Below are positions 61,236 to 64,000 of a stretch of 64,000 nucleotides of DNA, piece by piece. The position numbers and the translations under genes were made by a program. This DNA is from Maniola hyperantus (Eukaryota; Arthropoda; Insecta; Lepidoptera; Nymphalidae). The stretch lies in NCBI RefSeq assembly GCF_902806685.2, contig NC_048560.1:5608212-5672211 (forward strand), in the 5' to 3' direction. Every line of letters starts with the position of its first letter. Position 1 is the first letter of the stretch. The notes beneath the pieces were generated by a model that saw only the letters and a list, made by a program, of their open reading frames with translations, ran no database searches and had not been told where the DNA came from.

Positions 61236-61773
61236 ACCATTGTGTTTTAGTTTAACTAATGGTTGTGTACAAAAGAATTATTGGTACCATGTCGAATTCT
61301 TTGAACTTTTAGTGCCTATGCTGTCTTGATAAACGTTTGAGACCCTTGTTCAAGTGATGGCTCATTTAATCGGTTTCGGTAGTGACTTTAGCACAGTAAA
61401 GAAACATCCCAAAGAAAAACATTAAAATAAAGTAACAGCCTTTATTATGCCTTTATTTAAGGCATTTCACCAAAAATTAAGTTTCCAAAAAAGGTCCGCG
61501 ATCATGGGCCTTTGTGCAAAGAAAGAATCTTGAATTTAAAACGCGTTTGCAGAAGCAACTTTAAGTGAGTATTTATGTACTGCACGCGTTATACTTAAAA
61601 TATTTTAAAATATTCAAACATAATATGCGCGTCAACACGTTTTGTTTAACTAAAGAGACACACATACATATTATAATATAGTATATGTATAGACTCATAA
61701 AATATGGGTAAATGGGTTTATTGTTTGTTGGTTAGTTATATCAAATTGACCTTCGAAATAAATTATTATTACA
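61236..61773. other. No gene recognised
   Basis: No supported ORF or repeat. Confidence 0.4.
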
Positions 61774-62013
61774 CTAGCTGATGCCCGCGACTTCGTCCGC
61801 GTGGATTTACGTTTTCCAAAATCCCGCGGGAACTCTTTGATTTTCTGGGATAAAATGTAGCCTATGTGTTAATCCAGGGTATAATCTATCTCCATTCACA
61901 AATTATCATCCACAAATTTCAGCCAAATCCGTCCAGTTGTTTTTGCGTGATTGAGTAACAATCATCCAAACATTCAAACATCCACACTTTCACATTTATA
62001 ATATTATTTAGGA
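61774..62013 (-). mobile_element. Helitron-like B, full length
   Basis: CTAG complement at 61774, GATGCCCGCGACTTCGTCCG, CCTATGTGTTAATCCAGGGT, and 5' end TCCTAAATAATATTATAAAT. A small internal duplication (ATTCACAAATTATCATCCAC) is private to this copy. Confidence 0.75.
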
Positions 62014-62231
62014 TAGTTGTAAATACAGATAAAACAATACAGGCAAAAAATATAAAAACAAATGCATTAAACTACTGCATTTTAAGGGCAAATAAAAATA
62101 AATATATATATTCACTCGTACCTACTTACCTATAATATTTTAAAAACAACACTTAAACTCCAGAGTATTACTATGTTAGTACTATTATATATATTCTGTG
62201 GTATTGCCATGCAAATTTATTCTGCTAAAAA

Positions 62232-62375
62232 TAAAATAAATGAAATAAAAATCTTTTTTATTCGTATAAACTTTTACAAGTACTTACGAATAGTCGGATG
62301 CATCTACCACTGGTTCGGAATGCCTTTCCTACCGAGAAGAACCAGCAAGAAACTCGGAGGTTGCTCTTTTCAAAT
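62232..62375 (-). pseudogene. LINE Q 3' end
   Basis: TAAACTTTTACAAGTACTTA, CACTGGTTCGGAATGCCTTT and CCAGCAAGAAACTCGGAGG. Very close to 29037-29182. Confidence 0.55.
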
Positions 62376-64000
62376 ATATATACTAAATTTTATATCCATA
62401 TTCTTCTCTTTACTATCTATCATTTAATCAATTTTAATTAATCCATGTAAAGAGCAAGCAAGGTACCTACCACTCTACGCAGGTAGAACTTGTACAGTAA
62501 TCAGATAAGGCGACACATAATTTATATGTACTTCTTCTTTCTTGCGTTTTTCGTTATGATTGCCTTTTACGTCAATTTACATCTCCAAAGATTATGATTG
62601 TGCTTAATACGGAGTAACTACATATTTAATACCTAATTCTACTTGGCTTTTTAAAAGCCACACTTCTTCTAGTTATATATCGTTTCATATTTGCCTTCAG
62701 TAAGAGCTTTCGCATATATTACCTTTCACACCTGCCAGCCTTCTGTATATTGTAGTGACATTCAGGTCAAGGGCTTTTGAAGGGCATATCTCACATGTGG
62801 AACTAGACTCTCTTGGGAGGCCTATTTACCTGTTAGCTCTTATACTACACGTGTATATTAACGGTTGAATTAATTTCGCAAATTACGGTGAAATTAGTTT
62901 GGCACATTTAATTTACTCGTAAGTAATTTGTAGTTCAGGAGTTGACTCCCTTTGTGATTAGTGATTACTAATTAAACGTATTAGTTAGTTGCGTATTACC
63001 CGTTGATTATTTCGGGATTAGAATTTTGAACACAGTTATTTGGATGGAAAATCTAATTAACTTTGTGTCTAATTAGTTAAACCGCCCAGGTTTCGCTTGA
63101 ATGAATAATTATTTTCTTAGGCTTAATTTCTTATTGACAGCTTCAAATTTTCTAGGCCCAACGGCTTGAACTGTACGTTGACATTATGGTAGTCATAACT
63201 CATTACAGTAGAAATCTCCTTTTTTTTTAGTTTTTTATATTATGCGTAATTCTAATTGGAAGCTCCAATGCAAAAAGTTGATTAGTCACAAAACCCTTGC
63301 TTCAAAAATACAACAAATGTTTCAAATTTCAATAATGTACAACAGGGGTTGTTGTTGTATCGACTTTTGGGATTGGAAACGTGAAATGTACGTAAAAATA
63401 CCCCTTTTAGTTGGACTATTCTGTTTTAGTATCAGTAATGTTAAGTTTAAAAAGCTTTGTAAGGATAGGTGCTTTCAGTTCGCATTGTCACTCTAAAAAT
63501 GGCGAAAAATTACATCGAAGCGTTTTGCATTGAACCATCCAATGATATTATTTTAAAGGCTCTACTTTCTTGTTGTAGTAGAAACATTTTGTCAGTTAAC
63601 TTCCTCTTGAATTCTAGTTTCCGAACGTAGGTAATAATTTCACCGGTAAATATCGAAATTGAGATCTTTTATAAGATGCGATTGTGACAGCTTATTTATA
63701 TAGCGATCCTGTGTCGTGCGATTTTTATCGCGCACAGTTTTCCCAATTTTTGCCCTATTTACGTTCCGAATGTGCGGCGAATGAAATCCCCTCTCTATCG
63801 GCGTAGTATTTCAACATTGTTAAGATTCTTGATTCCTTTTCATTTATCAGAATAATTGGGTTGTCTTTCGTATAGGTACTCGCCTAATAACGGGACGCGT
63901 ACGAGATTTCGACTCTTGTATTAGTAATAGATGTTAATTTTAAGTGAATTATACGAATTTATATTGAACATAATATAGTCTATACATATATTAACAGAAT
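62376..64000. other. No gene recognised, 1.6 kb
   Basis: The longest stretch without any recognised repeat. The ORF at 63242-63496 (+) has no domain and a Cys-rich but unremarkable sequence. Being repeat-free, it is the place where a conserved non-coding element or distal exon would be easiest to detect by comparison. Confidence 0.3.

Noticed and set aside
63242..63496. 84-codon ORF in the repeat-free end of the window
   Set aside because: Low-complexity surroundings, no motif, AT-rich codons; likely chance.

Overview
The window looks like intergenic and intronic nuclear DNA of a moth or butterfly (Lepidoptera). The sequence is AT-rich. It has no operons, ribosome-binding sites, rRNA, genuine tRNA genes or CRISPR arrays. 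It is crowded with interspersed repeats whose ends match families I know from lepidopteran genomes: short Helitron-like elements ending in GCCCGCGACTTCGTCCGCG-type hairpins, (GTCY)n-carrying elements, tRNA-derived SINEs, RTE-like and Jockey/CR1-like LINE tails, and many foldback MITEs. Family letters (A, B, C, D, E ...) are labels for this window only. Family membership rests on reading copies against each other here and on memory; no database was searched.

The one convincing protein-coding feature is at 37.5-38.3 kb. A TCAGT initiator with a GGTCG downstream promoter element at exactly +28 to +32 precedes a 160-codon open exon (37843-38322) that ends at a good splice donor (AAG|GTAGGT). It looks like the first coding exon of a + strand gene whose remaining exons lie beyond or are not recognisable. 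I cannot name the protein. A second, weaker promoter-like stretch lies near 53.4-54.0 kb.

Layout. 0-9 kb: Helitron-like A, B and C copies (two pairs joined exactly head to tail), a long foldback F, a tRNA-like SINE P and a GC-rich palindrome with an 18-G run. 9-16 kb: a 22-bp-TIR element, a very long foldback (10.3-10.7 kb), E elements and a cluster of H/I MITEs around a full-length SINE T. 16-22 kb: LINE tail J, a Helitron A interrupted by a LINE tail and triplicated as a 189-bp unit, then a 1.0-kb tandem duplication carrying a Jockey/CR1-like LINE 3' end. 22-30 kb: LINE K tail with a MITE inside, a SINE D with the structure of a 5'-inverted (twin-primed) insertion and a 13-bp target duplication, MITEs M, N and O, and a LINE with a tail of about 70 T. 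30-37 kb: more Helitron A copies, a doubly interrupted SINE T, an RTE-like LINE with a 13-bp target duplication, and a second copy of half of foldback F. 37-39 kb: the gene exon, with MITE S just inside the intron. 39-54 kb: E elements, GC-rich foldback U, RTE-like LINE with foldback W inserted at TTA, CRE-containing foldback X, Jockey/CR1-like LINE Y and SINE P. 54-64 kb: MITE H, a 16-bp minisatellite, MITEs O, S and I, Helitron B copies, and 1.6 kb at the end with no recognised feature.

The elements interact mainly by nesting and shared ends. SINE D carries a 3' end that looks borrowed from the RTE-like LINE, SINE T a tail resembling LINE K, and Helitron-like A and B share a 3' terminal hairpin. 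I see no autonomous transposase, Rep/helicase or full reverse transcriptase; every element is non-autonomous, truncated or decayed. Stretches over 300 bases with nothing recognised are listed where large. Smaller ones are 206-622, 1171-1580, 2150-2547, 5764-6125, 6493-6874, 8143-8570, 9686-9999, 13876-14205, 21680-22005, 23924-24244, 25997-26369, 29183-29571, 35275-35620, 36294-36719, 45289-45608, 48051-48419, 49091-49515, 51286-51617 and 56163-56543.
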